Below, one piece after another: positions 8,771 to 17,782 of a stretch of DNA of 49,208 bases; positions within the stretch are counted from its first letter, which is position 1, and the number at the start of each line of letters is the position of its first letter. The notes beneath the pieces are model-generated. The model worked only from the letters and a program-made list of their open reading frames with translations, was not told the DNA's origin and made no database searches. The position numbers and the translations under genes were made by a program. The DNA comes from an uncultured Microbulbifer sp. (GTDB lineage: Bacteria > Pseudomonadota > Gammaproteobacteria > Pseudomonadales > Cellvibrionaceae), in the NCBI RefSeq assembly GCF_947489355.1, contig NZ_CANLDD010000032.1, positions 1 through 49,208 on the forward strand, read 5' to 3'.

Positions 8771-9169
8771 TTTACCGCCTCAGCCCCCACCGTTGCTTGC
8801 CACAGCGCAAATGGGAAAACGTGATGCGTAATCCAACGATCATACAACACACGCGTAGCGGGCATATAGCAAAAACCCGACATGCGCATGGTGAGCCTCG
8901 CGTCAAGCGGCTGTTACGAAGAAGTCACCATTTCATTAGTGCGCAGTCATGGTGTTTGATGCACCCCGCACGCAGGCGAAACCGGCGTTGGTGTGAGTTG
9001 GCACAATTGCGGCTCATTGTGGGTAGCAACCAGCGCGCTCCATGCATTGGTCACAGGCGGAAAGGGTGTTGTTTCCGGATGCTTAATCCACAACGGCTCA
9101 CGGGTTCTCAGCAGGGTCGCAAGCTAAATCTTACCAGGGCGAGAAGATAAGGCCAGTACCAGTAGTCGA
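8771..9169. other. Non-coding or decayed stretch before the IS91 fragment
   Basis: No intact gene is visible. On the minus strand a long frame with scattered stops reads a plausible protein-like sequence (for example WIKHPETTPFPPVTNAW near 9090 and QPLDARLTMRMSG near 8900), which may be a decayed gene or a conserved non-coding element mistaken for one. Because an IS91-type fragment follows directly, this may be part of that element's end. Confidence 0.35.
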
Positions 9170-9400
9170 GTGGCCAGCTTCGCAGACTTTTCTCTACATG
9201 CCGGTGTAATGGCTGAAGCGCATCAGCAGGATAAAGTCGAGCGTCCATGGCGCTATGTTTGTCGCCCTGCGGTTTCAGAAAAGCGCTTATCGTTGACGGC
9301 CAATGGACAGATTCGCTACGCGCTAAAAACACCGTATCGCAATGGTACCACCCATGTAACTTTTGAACCGCTGGATTTTATGGCTAAACTAGCGGTTTGA
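9170..9400 (+). mobile_element. C-terminal fragment of an IS91-family transposase
   Basis: The frame FSLHAGVMAEAHQQDKVER, then RPAVSEKRLSL..GQIRYALKTPYRNGTTHV and TFEPLDFMAKLAV matches the C-terminal part of the Y2 rolling-circle transposases of the IS91 group, whose hallmark is KTPYRDGTTHVxFEPLDF. The zinc-finger N-terminus and the two catalytic tyrosines are missing, so it is a remnant. A GC-rich gene pair begins about 130 bp downstream, which fits the ability of IS91/ISCR elements to carry neighbouring DNA along by one-ended transposition. Confidence 0.8.
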
Positions 9401-9530
9401 TTTGTCTTAGTTTTTCAGCCGGATCTAACCGCTTTTTTCAGTAGCAGATCATGACCCGGCGCGTGCTCGAGTATGTCTGGGTAGAGCAACCGGTGGATCG
9501 GGCCTTTTAGCAGGCACAGTGCGCGCAGCT

Positions 9531-10121
9531 TCAGCCGTGCTTGCCAGGATTCCAACCCGTTGCGGCGAGGTAGCGCTGCCCCGACTCTGCAGCGGGCGCC
9601 TCCAGTTCCGTACCCATCGAGTCGTTCCAGCGGTTCAGATAACCAAACAGTGCAACCACAGCCAGAATTTCGACGATTTCGCCATCGTCCCAATATTTCC
9701 TGAGCTGTTCGTCAATCTCCTCGTTGACACCGTTCGGTACCGAGGAGGCCGCGATGGCGAAGTCCAGTGCGGTGCGTTCGGCGTCGGTAAACAGCGAGCT
9801 TCGGGGATATTCCCAGATGTGCTCGAGTTTCTCGTCCGGCTCGCCGTAACGCTGGGCAGCCCGGATGGTGTGGGCCTGGCAGTATTGGCAGCCGGCGGCA
9901 TGGCTGGCGACATAGCCGATCAGTCGTTTCAGGCCACTGGTGACGCGCCCGTGGTTCTCCATCACCGCCTTGTTGAGATTGATAAAGGCTTTGGCGATCT
10001 CCGGGCGCCGTTGCATCGTGAGGACGCTGTTGGGACAGAAGCCGAGAGTCTCATTGAAGAAGGCGGCGAGCTTGGCGACCTCTTCATTGTCGTCGGGGGA
10101 GAGAGGGAGGATCAGCGGCAT
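9531..10121 (-). CDS. AhpD-like/carboxymuconolactone decarboxylase-family protein
   Basis: The product is a 196-residue protein of the AhpD/CMD fold. The redox motif CQYCQAH (with the preceding Gly and following helix IRAAQRYGEPDE) is the CxxCxxxH-type centre used by peroxidase-related members. The second half (DFAIAASSVPNGV...EIVEILAVVALFGYLNRWND) is the usual helical end, where the ELVEILG/AFFNYLNRLND pattern is typical of peroxidase-related proteins. The frame extends upstream, but the ATG at 10121 preceded by GGAGA gives the normal start. It lies 17 bp downstream of the transporter gene on the same strand. The pair is visibly richer in G+C than its surroundings. Confidence 0.85.
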   Translation of the reverse strand: MPLILPLSPDDNEEVAKLAAFFNETLGFCPNSVLTMQRRPEIAKAFINLNKAVMENHGRVTSGLKRLIGYVASHAAGCQYCQAHTIRAAQRYGEPDEKLEHIWEYPRSSLFTDAERTALDFAIAASSVPNGVNEEIDEQLRKYWDDGEIVEILAVVALFGYLNRWNDSMGTELEAPAAESGQRYLAATGWNPGKHG

Positions 10122-10138
10122 ATGGTCTCCATTTTTGT

Positions 10139-11545
10139 TCAGAAAAGGCTGGCGATAAAGATCGCTGCGATAGCGACTGGCACAAAGTAGCGGGCGAGCA
10201 GCCTCCAAGTTGGATACAGCACACCGTTGGCGCTACCGAACTCTTCGCGGCGCAACTGCTCACCGACCTTCCAGGCCACGAAAATCGATACCAGCAGCGC
10301 ACCGAGTGGCGAGGCGAGATTGGCGACCAGGTGCTCGAGCCCCTGGAAAATCGACAGGTCCCGCCAGGGCGGTATCCACGCGAGCGGCCGCACATGGGAC
10401 CAGATATTGAACGAAAACACCGTCGACAATCCCACAAACCAGGCCACGGCCCCGGCACTGAGCGCAGCGCGCTTACGCGAAAGGCCGCGATGCTGTTCAA
10501 GCCAGGAGACGGCCGGCTCGAACATCGAAAAAGCCGACGTCAGAGCCGCGAGCAGCAACAGCACGAAAAACAGGGTGCCGAAGAGCGCGCCGCCCGGGAT
10601 CTGCCCGAAAGCGACGGGCAGCGTTACGAAGATCATTCCGGGACCGCCAGAAGGTTCGAGACCGAATGCGAACACGATCGGAAATATCACCAGCCCGGTC
10701 AGGAGTGCGACCAGGGTATCGGCACCGGCGATAACACTCGCGGTGCGCGGAATCGATGCTTCGCGCCGCAGGTAAGAGCCATAGACAACCATGCCCGCAC
10801 CGCCGACGCTGAGGCTGATCAGGGCCTGGCCGACGGCGAGCAGCAGCACGTCGGCGTCGAGTTCGGAGAAATCCGGCTGGAATAGAAAACGCGCCGCTGC
10901 CGCGCCGTCGCCGACCGACATCGAATGCACCACCAGCACCACCAGCAGTAGGGCGAGCCCCGGCATCATCCACTTGACCGCAACCTCGATACCGCGGCGG
11001 ATGCCGAACGCGACCACCACTAACGTGCAGCTCATAAAGGCGCCGTGCCACAGGGCCTGGCGCAGCGGGTCGGCTTTCAACGCATCGAACAGCGCCGCCG
11101 AGGTGTCTGCTTCCAGGCCGGCGAAGCGGCCGCTCAATGCCTTGAACAGATAATCGAAGATCCAGCCTGCGACCACGCTGAAAAATGTCAGTAACAGGAA
11201 TGTGGTCAGCACCAGCAGCCAGCCGAGTTGCCGCCACCGCCGGCTGAGCCCTTCGGTGGCGGCGATGCGCTCGAAGCAGTGATCGGGACTCGCCTGCCCG
11301 CGGCGGCCGACCATAATGGTTGCGATTAGCGCCGGCAGCCCTATACTCAGCACGAATAGCAGGTAGACGGCGATAAAGGCACTGCCGCCGTTCTCCCCCG
11401 CAACATAGGGGAATCGCCAGATATTACCGAGGCCGACGGCGCTGCCGAGCGCGGCCAGCACGAAGACCATGTCCGAAGACCACTGCTCGTGCCCTCTGCG
11501 GGCGACCTCTTCCGTCCTTGCAGGCTTCTGGGCGACCTGTTCCAT
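10139..11545 (-). CDS. Sodium-dependent neurotransmitter:sodium symporter-family transporter
   Basis: The product is a bacterial NSS (LeuT/MhsT-like) permease of about 468 residues with some 11-12 membrane helices. The signature of helix 1, ALGSAVGLGNIWRFPYVAGE followed by NGGSAF, forms the Na+ and substrate sites; SVGGAGMVVYGSYL in helix 6 is also conserved. It probably imports an amino acid with Na+. The frame is open to 11857 but the residues before the Met at 11545 are not transporter-like, so that Met was chosen; its ribosome site is poor (AGGA directly next to ATG), and the upstream sequence may be foreign. GC-rich codon use, together with the AhpD-like gene, sets the pair apart from neighbours and suggests horizontal transfer. 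Confidence 0.9.
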   Translation of the reverse strand: MEQVAQKPARTEEVARRGHEQWSSDMVFVLAALGSAVGLGNIWRFPYVAGENGGSAFIAVYLLFVLSIGLPALIATIMVGRRGQASPDHCFERIAATEGLSRRWRQLGWLLVLTTFLLLTFFSVVAGWIFDYLFKALSGRFAGLEADTSAALFDALKADPLRQALWHGAFMSCTLVVVAFGIRRGIEVAVKWMMPGLALLLVVLVVHSMSVGDGAAAARFLFQPDFSELDADVLLLAVGQALISLSVGGAGMVVYGSYLRREASIPRTASVIAGADTLVALLTGLVIFPIVFAFGLEPSGGPGMIFVTLPVAFGQIPGGALFGTLFFVLLLLAALTSAFSMFEPAVSWLEQHRGLSRKRAALSAGAVAWFVGLSTVFSFNIWSHVRPLAWIPPWRDLSIFQGLEHLVANLASPLGALLVSIFVAWKVGEQLRREEFGSANGVLYPTWRLLARYFVPVAIAAIFIASLF

Positions 11546-12440
11546 TCCTGCATGCCTTTGTCGGTTTGGGAATAGGGAATATAAACACCCTTTTTTACCA
11601 AATTCAACGAACGGGACCCAGCGTTCGGAAATATCGTTTTCCAGCTTCTGTAAGAGCTTTCCGTGCTCCACGTTGCTGTCGCAGCCGCGAACACCAGCGC
11701 GCTGGAACTGGAGCTGCTTCCAAAGGTTTCCGCCACAATGACCACCTGCCCGAGGGCGGACAAAAAATCTTCTGAATGCAGGCTGCTTCAAAATAACGGT
11801 CACAGTGACTGAAATTCCCACTGGTATCTGGTCATATTGCCTGTGAAACTGCAGCACTATCCAGGTGGGCGTATCTCCAGGGGGTTCTCACTCCGCCGGT
11901 TGGTATACCTTTGCGGTGCAGCCAGGGCAGCGTCACTTCCAGTGTTGCGTGACTACGGTAGCACCAGTACAGAGCGGAAGCTCACTGGCTTGCCGTACTG
12001 GTTGCGCTTACACAGCCATGGTGTAGTCCATGTTTGGTTTTCGCGGTGATACCCGCGAACGCTGAGTTACATGGCGCTTCGCGGGTGGAGCGATAATCGT
12101 TGCGGTATTTTTTATCTGTTTATTTTTCTTTAGACTGCGTCGGTGAAGCGGCCGGGCACTTTGGCAGCAGACCTACCGTAATCCCTTTTTGTAAGGAATT
12201 CAATCAAGGTAAAGCTTTAGATGGCACTGAATTCATCTCCCCACCGGTTGGCGAGGTCTAATTCTGCGCACCAGGGCATCAGCTATCCGACCCCTGGGTA
12301 TCCAGGGCCTGTTCGGTAAGGGATACCCGGGTCGCATTTCAGTATTGGAGTGCCCTTTTTAAATAAACCGCCGTCTACAGACCTGCAAGTACGGTGATGT
12401 AGGATTGGCGAGCTGGAATCCCACCTTTTCCCGATGGTTT
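11546..12440. other. Region upstream of the transporter gene, no intact gene
   Basis: About 900 bp without a supported gene. From 11546 to about 11860 the minus strand stays open in the transporter frame but its residues match nothing I know, so it may be a decayed fusion or junction DNA. A plus-strand frame near 11985-12050 (ending HGVVHVWFSR) faintly recalls the IS91 transposase end but is too weak to call. An 11-bp-stem inverted repeat lies at 12293-12331. The lower GC of 12.1-12.4 kb marks the right edge of the GC-rich insert. Confidence 0.45.
12293..12331. repeat. Inverted repeat with 11-bp arms
   Basis: CCTGGGTATCC (12293-12303) and GGATACCCGGG (12321-12331) pair over 11 positions with one G-T wobble, around a 17-base loop. 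It lies about 110 bp downstream of the glpQ stop. No T-run follows on either strand, so it may be a transcript-end hairpin or a protein-binding site rather than an intrinsic terminator. Confidence 0.45.
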
Positions 12441-13538
12441 TTACCTGGCGTGGGGTCGTACGCGCACGCTGGACAGATAATTCACCACTTTATCCGGGTG
12501 GTCAGTAAAGAGACCATCGACGTGCAGTTGGGTTATAGCGAAGTGTAAAAACCGGTTGAAGTTCTCAAACGCCTCCGGGATTTTTTCCGGATCGGCGCGG
12601 AAGGTATAGGAGTGTACCTGTAGCTGCCTGCGGTGCGCACGGCGCACAACATTGTTTGCACGGGGTTGGCCGTTTTTGTATTCCATCAGCATCGGGTACC
12701 AGGGGCCGATCCCGTCTGCATAAGTGGCGATCTTGCGCAACCCGCCCGGCTCCAGCATCCAGTCATAATCATAATGTTGGATGGCACCGTCAATTTCAAT
12801 CTTTTTTTCCCCCCAGCTTGTTGCAGCAATCAGCTGCACCAGGGGCAGGTCCATACCTAGAGTCGGCATCAGTTCGAACTTGATCCGCTGTAGTTCCTCT
12901 GCATCAAAGCACTGTAGGAATACTTTTTGTTGCCCGCTGGTATAGCCGTATTGCTTGAGTATTTCCAGCGCAATGGCAGCAATATCCCTGCCCTCCCAAT
13001 GGTGGAAATAGGGTTTTTTGATTTCCGGGTAGATGCCGATATCGTAGCCGAGGGATTTATTCAGCCCCTGTATCAGTTCGATTTCCTCCTCGAAAGTAGA
13101 GAGCTGGAAACTGGATTTCCACACAGGAAATCGATGCGGATACTTTGCTTGAGGGCCATCCTTCCCCATAACAAAAGCCTCGCTAACCTGCAATTTTTTT
13201 AACTCTTCCAGGGTGAAGTCAATGGTGTAGTAGTGGCCATCTTCCCGGGCGCGGTGGGCGAATACTTCGGCAACATCGGTGGTGCTGTCCAGGGTGATAT
13301 CATGCATGACGATCAGGCGATTATCCTTGCTGAGCACCAGGTCCTGCTCGATATAATCCGGGCGCATGCCGTAGGCCAGGGATTTGGCCTCCAGTGTATG
13401 TTCCGGCAAATAGGCCGATGCGCCGCGGTGCGCAATCACCAGGGTGTTTTTGACGTTGCTCTCAGTGCTCTCCGCGCAAGTGAGCCCCGCCGCAATGGAA
13501 AAGAACAGGAATAAAACAGATAGAATTTTTTTGAACAT
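12441..13538 (-). CDS. glpQ: Periplasmic glycerophosphodiester phosphodiesterase
   Basis: The product (365 residues) hydrolyses glycerophosphodiesters to glycerol-3-phosphate and an alcohol in the periplasm. A signal peptide (MFKKILSVLFLFFSIAAGLT and following residues) is followed by the GDPD signature AHRGASAYLPEHTLEA, the metal ligands EQD and MHD, and downstream E-x-K (YPEIKKP) and TDHPD near the C-terminus, as in GlpQ rather than the cytosolic UgpQ. The frame is open further upstream to 13721, but the Met at 13538 starts a proper signal peptide. The Cys directly after the signal region might be a lipid site but lacks a good lipobox. Its first 168 bp including the leader are duplicated at 6719-6886. 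It follows the acyl-CoA ligase by 195 bp. Confidence 0.93.
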   Translation of the reverse strand: MFKKILSVLFLFFSIAAGLTCAESTESNVKNTLVIAHRGASAYLPEHTLEAKSLAYGMRPDYIEQDLVLSKDNRLIVMHDITLDSTTDVAEVFAHRAREDGHYYTIDFTLEELKKLQVSEAFVMGKDGPQAKYPHRFPVWKSSFQLSTFEEEIELIQGLNKSLGYDIGIYPEIKKPYFHHWEGRDIAAIALEILKQYGYTSGQQKVFLQCFDAEELQRIKFELMPTLGMDLPLVQLIAATSWGEKKIEIDGAIQHYDYDWMLEPGGLRKIATYADGIGPWYPMLMEYKNGQPRANNVVRRAHRRQLQVHSYTFRADPEKIPEAFENFNRFLHFAITQLHVDGLFTDHPDKVVNYLSSVRVRPHAR

Positions 13539-13733
13539 TTCAAGGCCGTCCCATAGTGGTATGTAAGCCTTTCTAACAGAGCAATATGACAGGGATATAT
13601 CAGGGCAGGGCGCGCAGTGTAAGGCGGAGATCTGTTGAGCCTGGTGTGGGGCACTGTGACTGGTTTCCCTGCAACCAGGCAAACTTTCAGGCACTTCCCG
13701 CCTACAGGGCGTGTTAAACATTTGGTTGGCTGA

Positions 13734-15365
13734 TCACACGGTTTCTTCCCTGGGCCACAGGTGCTCTGTGAACTGTTGGCGCAGTGCTTTTTTACTGATT
13801 TTGCCCGTGGCTGTGTGGGGCAATGCGTCGACGATTACGCAGTCATCGGGAATCCACCATTTGGCGAACTGGTTTTGGAAGGCACTGAGAATTGTATCCG
13901 GGGCGAGGCTGGTGTTCGCTTCGGGTACAACTATCAGCAGTGGGCGCTCCGCCCACTTTTCGTGGGGTACACCGATCACGGCTGCCTCCGCGACACCTTC
14001 CAGAGTCATGGCGTAATTTTCCAGTTCGATTGAGGAAATCCATTCGCCACCCGACTTGATGACATCTTTGGTACGGTCGGTAATAGACAGGTAACCGAGG
14101 GGGTCTATGGTGGCGACATCGCCGGTATCAAACCAGCCATCCGTGGTCAGAGCCGATTCTTCCGCCTTGTAATAGCGCTCGCAGACCCAGGGGCCGCGCA
14201 CTTGCAGGGCACCGAAGGCGCGGCCGTCGTGGGGCAGGAGGCTGCCCTGGGGATCGAGAATTCGCATCTCCACACCGAGCCCGGCCCGACCCTGTTTCAG
14301 ACGCAGGTTTTTGGCTTCCTCTGGTGGGATTGACTCCGCTACTTGTGCGTTGTAGGTGCCGAGTGGGCTCATCTCGGTCATACCCCAGGCGTGGTGGGTG
14401 TAGACGCCGTGTTTCTGCTCGAATTCCTGCATGATGCTCCAGGGGCAGGCGGAACCGCCAACCACCACACGATTGAGGCTGGGAATGGTTTCGCCACTTT
14501 CGCGCAGGTATTTGAGCAGCGCCAACCAGACGGTGGGAACACCAGCGGCAATAGACACTGATTCCTCCTGCATCAGTTTGCTCAGGGTTTGTCCACACCC
14601 CATCCTGGGGCCGGGCAGGACCAGTTTGGCACCTACTGCCGGCGCGGCATAGGGGATAGCCCAGGCGTTGACATGGAACATGGGCACAACTGGGAGAATG
14701 GCTTCATTGTGCCGGATGGCAAAGGCATCCGGCATCAGCACACCATAGGTATGCAGGGCCATTGCGCGGTGGGAATAGAGCACACCCTTGGGCTTGCCCG
14801 TAGTGCCTGAGGTATAGCAGAGGGCCGCTGCACTCTCCTCGCGCAAATCCGGCCACTGGTATCCGCTCGACCCGGAAGAGAGAAGCTCCTCATAGCAGAA
14901 ATAGCCCGATGGCAAATTTGCGGGCATATGCGCCCTGTCGGTCAGGACGATAATGCCTTCAACCGCGCTGAGTGTTTCCGCGATGGCCTGTACAAGTGGT
15001 ACAAAGACCGGATCGATAAAAAGCCAGCGGTCTTCGGCGTGTTGGATAATATAGCCAATCTGCTCGGGGAAGAGACGCGGGTTAATGGTATGGCAGATGA
15101 GACCGCTGCAGGAAAGCGCATAGTAGAGTTCAAAATGCCGGTGGTCATTCCATGCCAGGGTGCCGATACGGTCACCACTGACTGCACCGAGCTCAGTCAG
15201 TGCATTGGCGAGCTGGCCCGCGCGTGCAAAAGCCTGTCGGTAGGTGTAACGATGTCTTGGATTGTCTGCGGTTACTGAGACGATCTCACTGTTTGGCGCA
15301 TTGCCCAGTGCTTGGCGCATAATCCCGGTGAGAGTGAGTTGTGACTGCATCATCAAACCGTGCAT
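13734..15365 (-). CDS. AlkK-like medium-chain fatty acid-CoA ligase
   Basis: The product is an ANL-superfamily acyl-CoA synthetase of 543 residues that activates a carboxylic acid via an acyl-adenylate. It carries the P-loop YTSGTTGKPKGV (about residue 186), HAWGMTEMSPLG (about 330), WFDTGDVATIDPLG, the KSGGEWISSIELE hinge and the C-terminal catalytic Lys in TGKISKK. Length and the motifs SGLICHTINPRLFPEQ and PVVPMFHVNAW match Pseudomonas AlkK; the 3-methylmercaptopropionyl-CoA ligase DmdB is a close alternative. The ATG at 15365 stands six bases after a perfect AGGAGG; a GTG directly before it is a less likely start. It may feed acyl-CoA into beta-oxidation. Confidence 0.88.
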   Translation of the reverse strand: MHGLMMQSQLTLTGIMRQALGNAPNSEIVSVTADNPRHRYTYRQAFARAGQLANALTELGAVSGDRIGTLAWNDHRHFELYYALSCSGLICHTINPRLFPEQIGYIIQHAEDRWLFIDPVFVPLVQAIAETLSAVEGIIVLTDRAHMPANLPSGYFCYEELLSSGSSGYQWPDLREESAAALCYTSGTTGKPKGVLYSHRAMALHTYGVLMPDAFAIRHNEAILPVVPMFHVNAWAIPYAAPAVGAKLVLPGPRMGCGQTLSKLMQEESVSIAAGVPTVWLALLKYLRESGETIPSLNRVVVGGSACPWSIMQEFEQKHGVYTHHAWGMTEMSPLGTYNAQVAESIPPEEAKNLRLKQGRAGLGVEMRILDPQGSLLPHDGRAFGALQVRGPWVCERYYKAEESALTTDGWFDTGDVATIDPLGYLSITDRTKDVIKSGGEWISSIELENYAMTLEGVAEAAVIGVPHEKWAERPLLIVVPEANTSLAPDTILSAFQNQFAKWWIPDDCVIVDALPHTATGKISKKALRQQFTEHLWPREETV

Positions 15366-15467
15366 CACTAACCTCCTATTATTGTATTTGTTGCGACCTG
15401 TGCGTCCAACGGATCAGGTGATCAGGTGGAGGAAGGCTGCCTGGAGTCGTGCGGATAACCGAGGTGA

Positions 15468-16928
15468 TTACTGCACAATCTTGATCCACTGGCCGGATTT
15501 GGGTTCTCCACGGGGGTAGTACCCATTTAAAAGCCGCAGTTGCTCCTCTGCGTAATCACCGATTTCCATATGTTTAGCCAGGGAGGCAAAAGTGGTTTTT
15601 TCGTTTGCTTTTACATAGCGAAGACGCCTGATCTCTTTCTTCACCATATCAGTTTTGCGCAGGGGGCGGAAGCTGCGAATGCTGGTCAAAAACAGGTTGT
15701 CGTAGCCTTCGAGGGATTCTTTGTTCTCGATCGCGGGATCAGCTACCTTGCCTTCGAGCATAAACTGACGACTCCCATAGTAAATGACCGCGACTCTATC
15801 GGGCGCTGCACTCCCCTTTTTCGTAGCGGGTAATTTTCCTGTATGGCCCACAAGTCTATATTGCGTCAACTTTTCATCCTGTTCCAGTTTGCCTATAGCG
15901 TACTCTTCCCGAAGGGCCATATCCGCGGGCTGGTTACCATTGCGCTGGGCCACCTTGACGGTAATCGTTGCTTGGTTGTCCGGGGCAGTGCCAATAATTT
16001 CGGAGCGTTGGTTTGTCACTGTCCAGCCATCGGGAAACAGAAGGGAAAAACCCAGGCGTTTATGATTAAAACGGTTTTTTTTCGACTGTCTTGCATTGTC
16101 TCCATAGACCAGTCCATCGGTCTTCTCCCGGTAGTAGGCCACTTTGGTGGCACTGTCCGTTTCCGGTAATTTGCCCGCTGCTTTCACCACTTCCTGTAGG
16201 CGGATATCGTTGCGGGGGTGTGTGGAGAAGACACCGTGATAGGTCTGCTGCTTCTTGCCCTCTATGCGGGCGCGGCGCCGGGCAAAGGTCTCCTGGTCTT
16301 TTAGCAGGCCGATGACATTCATCATGGCTTCAGGGTCATAGCCTGCATTGAACATATACTGGGCGCCAAACCGGTCGGCTTCCAGTTCCATCTCACGTCC
16401 GTAGCCCTTTACTGCGGCAGTGGTCCACAAGTTGGCAACGTCGCCGACCACACCGCTGCCGGTGACCAATACCGAAAGTACCGATGCCACATTGGCGCCG
16501 GTGGCTGCCGTTTTCTGACGCACTGCGTGGCGTGCAGTGATATGGCCGATTTCATGGGCGAGGACAGCTGCCATCTCTGCCTCCGAATGCAGATAGGTCA
16601 GCAGGCCCCGGTTGATATAAATATACCCACCGGGCAGGGCAAAGGCATTGATATCCTGGCTGTCGATAATGGTGAAATGGTACTTGATGTCGGGTCGGTC
16701 GCTGGCGACGGCCACTTTTTGCCCCACATGGTTGACGTAAGCAGTGAGGACGGGGTCGTGATAAATCGGGGTGCTTTCAATCAGTTTCTCGTGCATCTCC
16801 TTGCCGATGGCGATCTCCTTATCCTCAGACATGAATACCAGGTCTGGTCGGTTCGTTGCCGGATTAAATGCGCATCCTGTATTCACCACAATCAACGTAA
16901 TGGCGAACAGCCGGTAAAGATGGTTCAT
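15468..16928 (-). CDS. Exported M48-family zinc metalloprotease
   Basis: The product (486 residues) is an envelope metalloprotease. The zinc motif HEIGH is seen within AVLAHEIGHITARHAVRQK (about residue 136), and the third ligand Glu in EMELEADRFGAQYMF. An N-terminal hydrophobic segment ends in NTGC, an imperfect lipobox, so it is secreted and perhaps a lipoprotein. The C-terminal third contains a domain ending KTTFASLAKHMEI...GYYPRGEPKSGQWIKIV, a LysM-like tail seen in M48 proteases of marine gammaproteobacteria. Relatives (BepA, LoiP) do outer-membrane protein quality control. The start at 16928 follows GGGAGG by nine bases. It lies 179 bp downstream of the lipoprotein genes of the large envelope cluster. 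Confidence 0.9.
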   Translation of the reverse strand: MNHLYRLFAITLIVVNTGCAFNPATNRPDLVFMSEDKEIAIGKEMHEKLIESTPIYHDPVLTAYVNHVGQKVAVASDRPDIKYHFTIIDSQDINAFALPGGYIYINRGLLTYLHSEAEMAAVLAHEIGHITARHAVRQKTAATGANVASVLSVLVTGSGVVGDVANLWTTAAVKGYGREMELEADRFGAQYMFNAGYDPEAMMNVIGLLKDQETFARRRARIEGKKQQTYHGVFSTHPRNDIRLQEVVKAAGKLPETDSATKVAYYREKTDGLVYGDNARQSKKNRFNHKRLGFSLLFPDGWTVTNQRSEIIGTAPDNQATITVKVAQRNGNQPADMALREEYAIGKLEQDEKLTQYRLVGHTGKLPATKKGSAAPDRVAVIYYGSRQFMLEGKVADPAIENKESLEGYDNLFLTSIRSFRPLRKTDMVKKEIRRLRYVKANEKTTFASLAKHMEIGDYAEEQLRLLNGYYPRGEPKSGQWIKIVQ

Positions 16929-17107
16929 TAGCTTCTGCCTCCCTGAGTATTTGTTGATTCGGCGATCAACATTTATTTGGCTGTGCGTCCTGAAATACAA
17001 TCCTTGCGGTAGCTCAAAGACCTGCACCTGTCTAGGGTTGGTGATGGTACCTCCCCGGTACCGGATTCCTGTTGCAATTTGTTTGGTCTTTTTTGAATTA
17101 GTACTTT

Positions 17108-17770
17108 TTACGAACTGGCGCCACGCAATGGCATCAAGAACTGTTGCAATTGTGCCGCCATGCCTTTACAAGCGTTGTTTTTGACTCTGGCAATCAGAGG
17201 AATCGGGATAACAATGGCGGGCATATAGGAGGTTCCCTTGGCATCCGCACTCAATTTTCCAGACAGCTCCCGGTCGCGAAAATCCCAGATGGAAGCTTCG
17301 TAATCGGATTCCTTGTCCCAGGTGCCGAAACCAAAGCAGCCCGCACCGCCAGTACTGATGGTGCAACTAATTGAGCCGGCACTGGCTGTCGTCTCCGTGG
17401 AGCCATCTATCCAGATTATATATTTTACCCCGTATGCCTCCATGCGCTCGCGCACACCAGCGTTTTCCAGCAGGCGATCGAGCGAGCGCACATGCATGGG
17501 CGCCGTGCGCGGCTCAAACCAGGGATACATAATGTCTACGAATTCCTTTTCTGGAATAATATGGACACCCAGCTCGGGGTTGTGCAGCTCGCTGCCAACA
17601 CAGGAGATCAGGTCGGGTTCGGTTTCGTAGTCGCTGGAATGGCGGCGGCCCAGGATGACAACCGAGTCACCCATGGCAAGTTCGCCGTCGCTACGCCGGT
17701 ACTCATCGATAACGATAGTGGTACAACCACTTAGGAAAATCAACGTAGAAACAAATACTGGCTTTAACAC
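17108..17770 (-). CDS. Lipoprotein of unknown function in the VWA/ExbB cluster
   Basis: The product is a 220-residue lipoprotein: signal sequence with lipobox FLSGC (Cys16). The mature part begins TTIVIDEYRRSDGELAMGDSVVILGRRHSSDYETE and contains a conserved-looking AYGVKYIIWIDGSTE block and three cysteines around SISCTISTGGAGCFGFG. The layout (a named amount of phenotype-free beta-strands starting with a value/regulator-like segment) resembles CsgG/FlgO-type lipoproteins only in outline; I do not recognise the family. It starts 12 bp after the next upstream lipoprotein gene and is surely cotranscribed with it. It is the last gene of the tight run. Confidence 0.65.
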   Translation of the reverse strand: MLKPVFVSTLIFLSGCTTIVIDEYRRSDGELAMGDSVVILGRRHSSDYETEPDLISCVGSELHNPELGVHIIPEKEFVDIMYPWFEPRTAPMHVRSLDRLLENAGVRERMEAYGVKYIIWIDGSTETTASAGSISCTISTGGAGCFGFGTWDKESDYEASIWDFRDRELSGKLSADAKGTSYMPAIVIPIPLIARVKNNACKGMAAQLQQFLMPLRGASS

Positions 17771-17782
17771 GACATACTCCCT

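Noticed and set aside
8870..9110. Minus-strand protein-like frame (QPLDARLTMRMSG)
   Set aside because: It contains several stops and I cannot name a family; it may be part of a mobile-element end.
9519..10885. Long plus-strand frames opposite the AhpD-like and transporter genes
   Set aside because: They are mirror frames of GC-rich genes; the minus-strand products have clear family motifs and the plus-strand ones do not.
11985..12050. A second IS91 transposase end (HGVVHVWFSR)
   Set aside because: Only about ten residues faintly resemble the motif and the surrounding sequence does not, so chance is likely.
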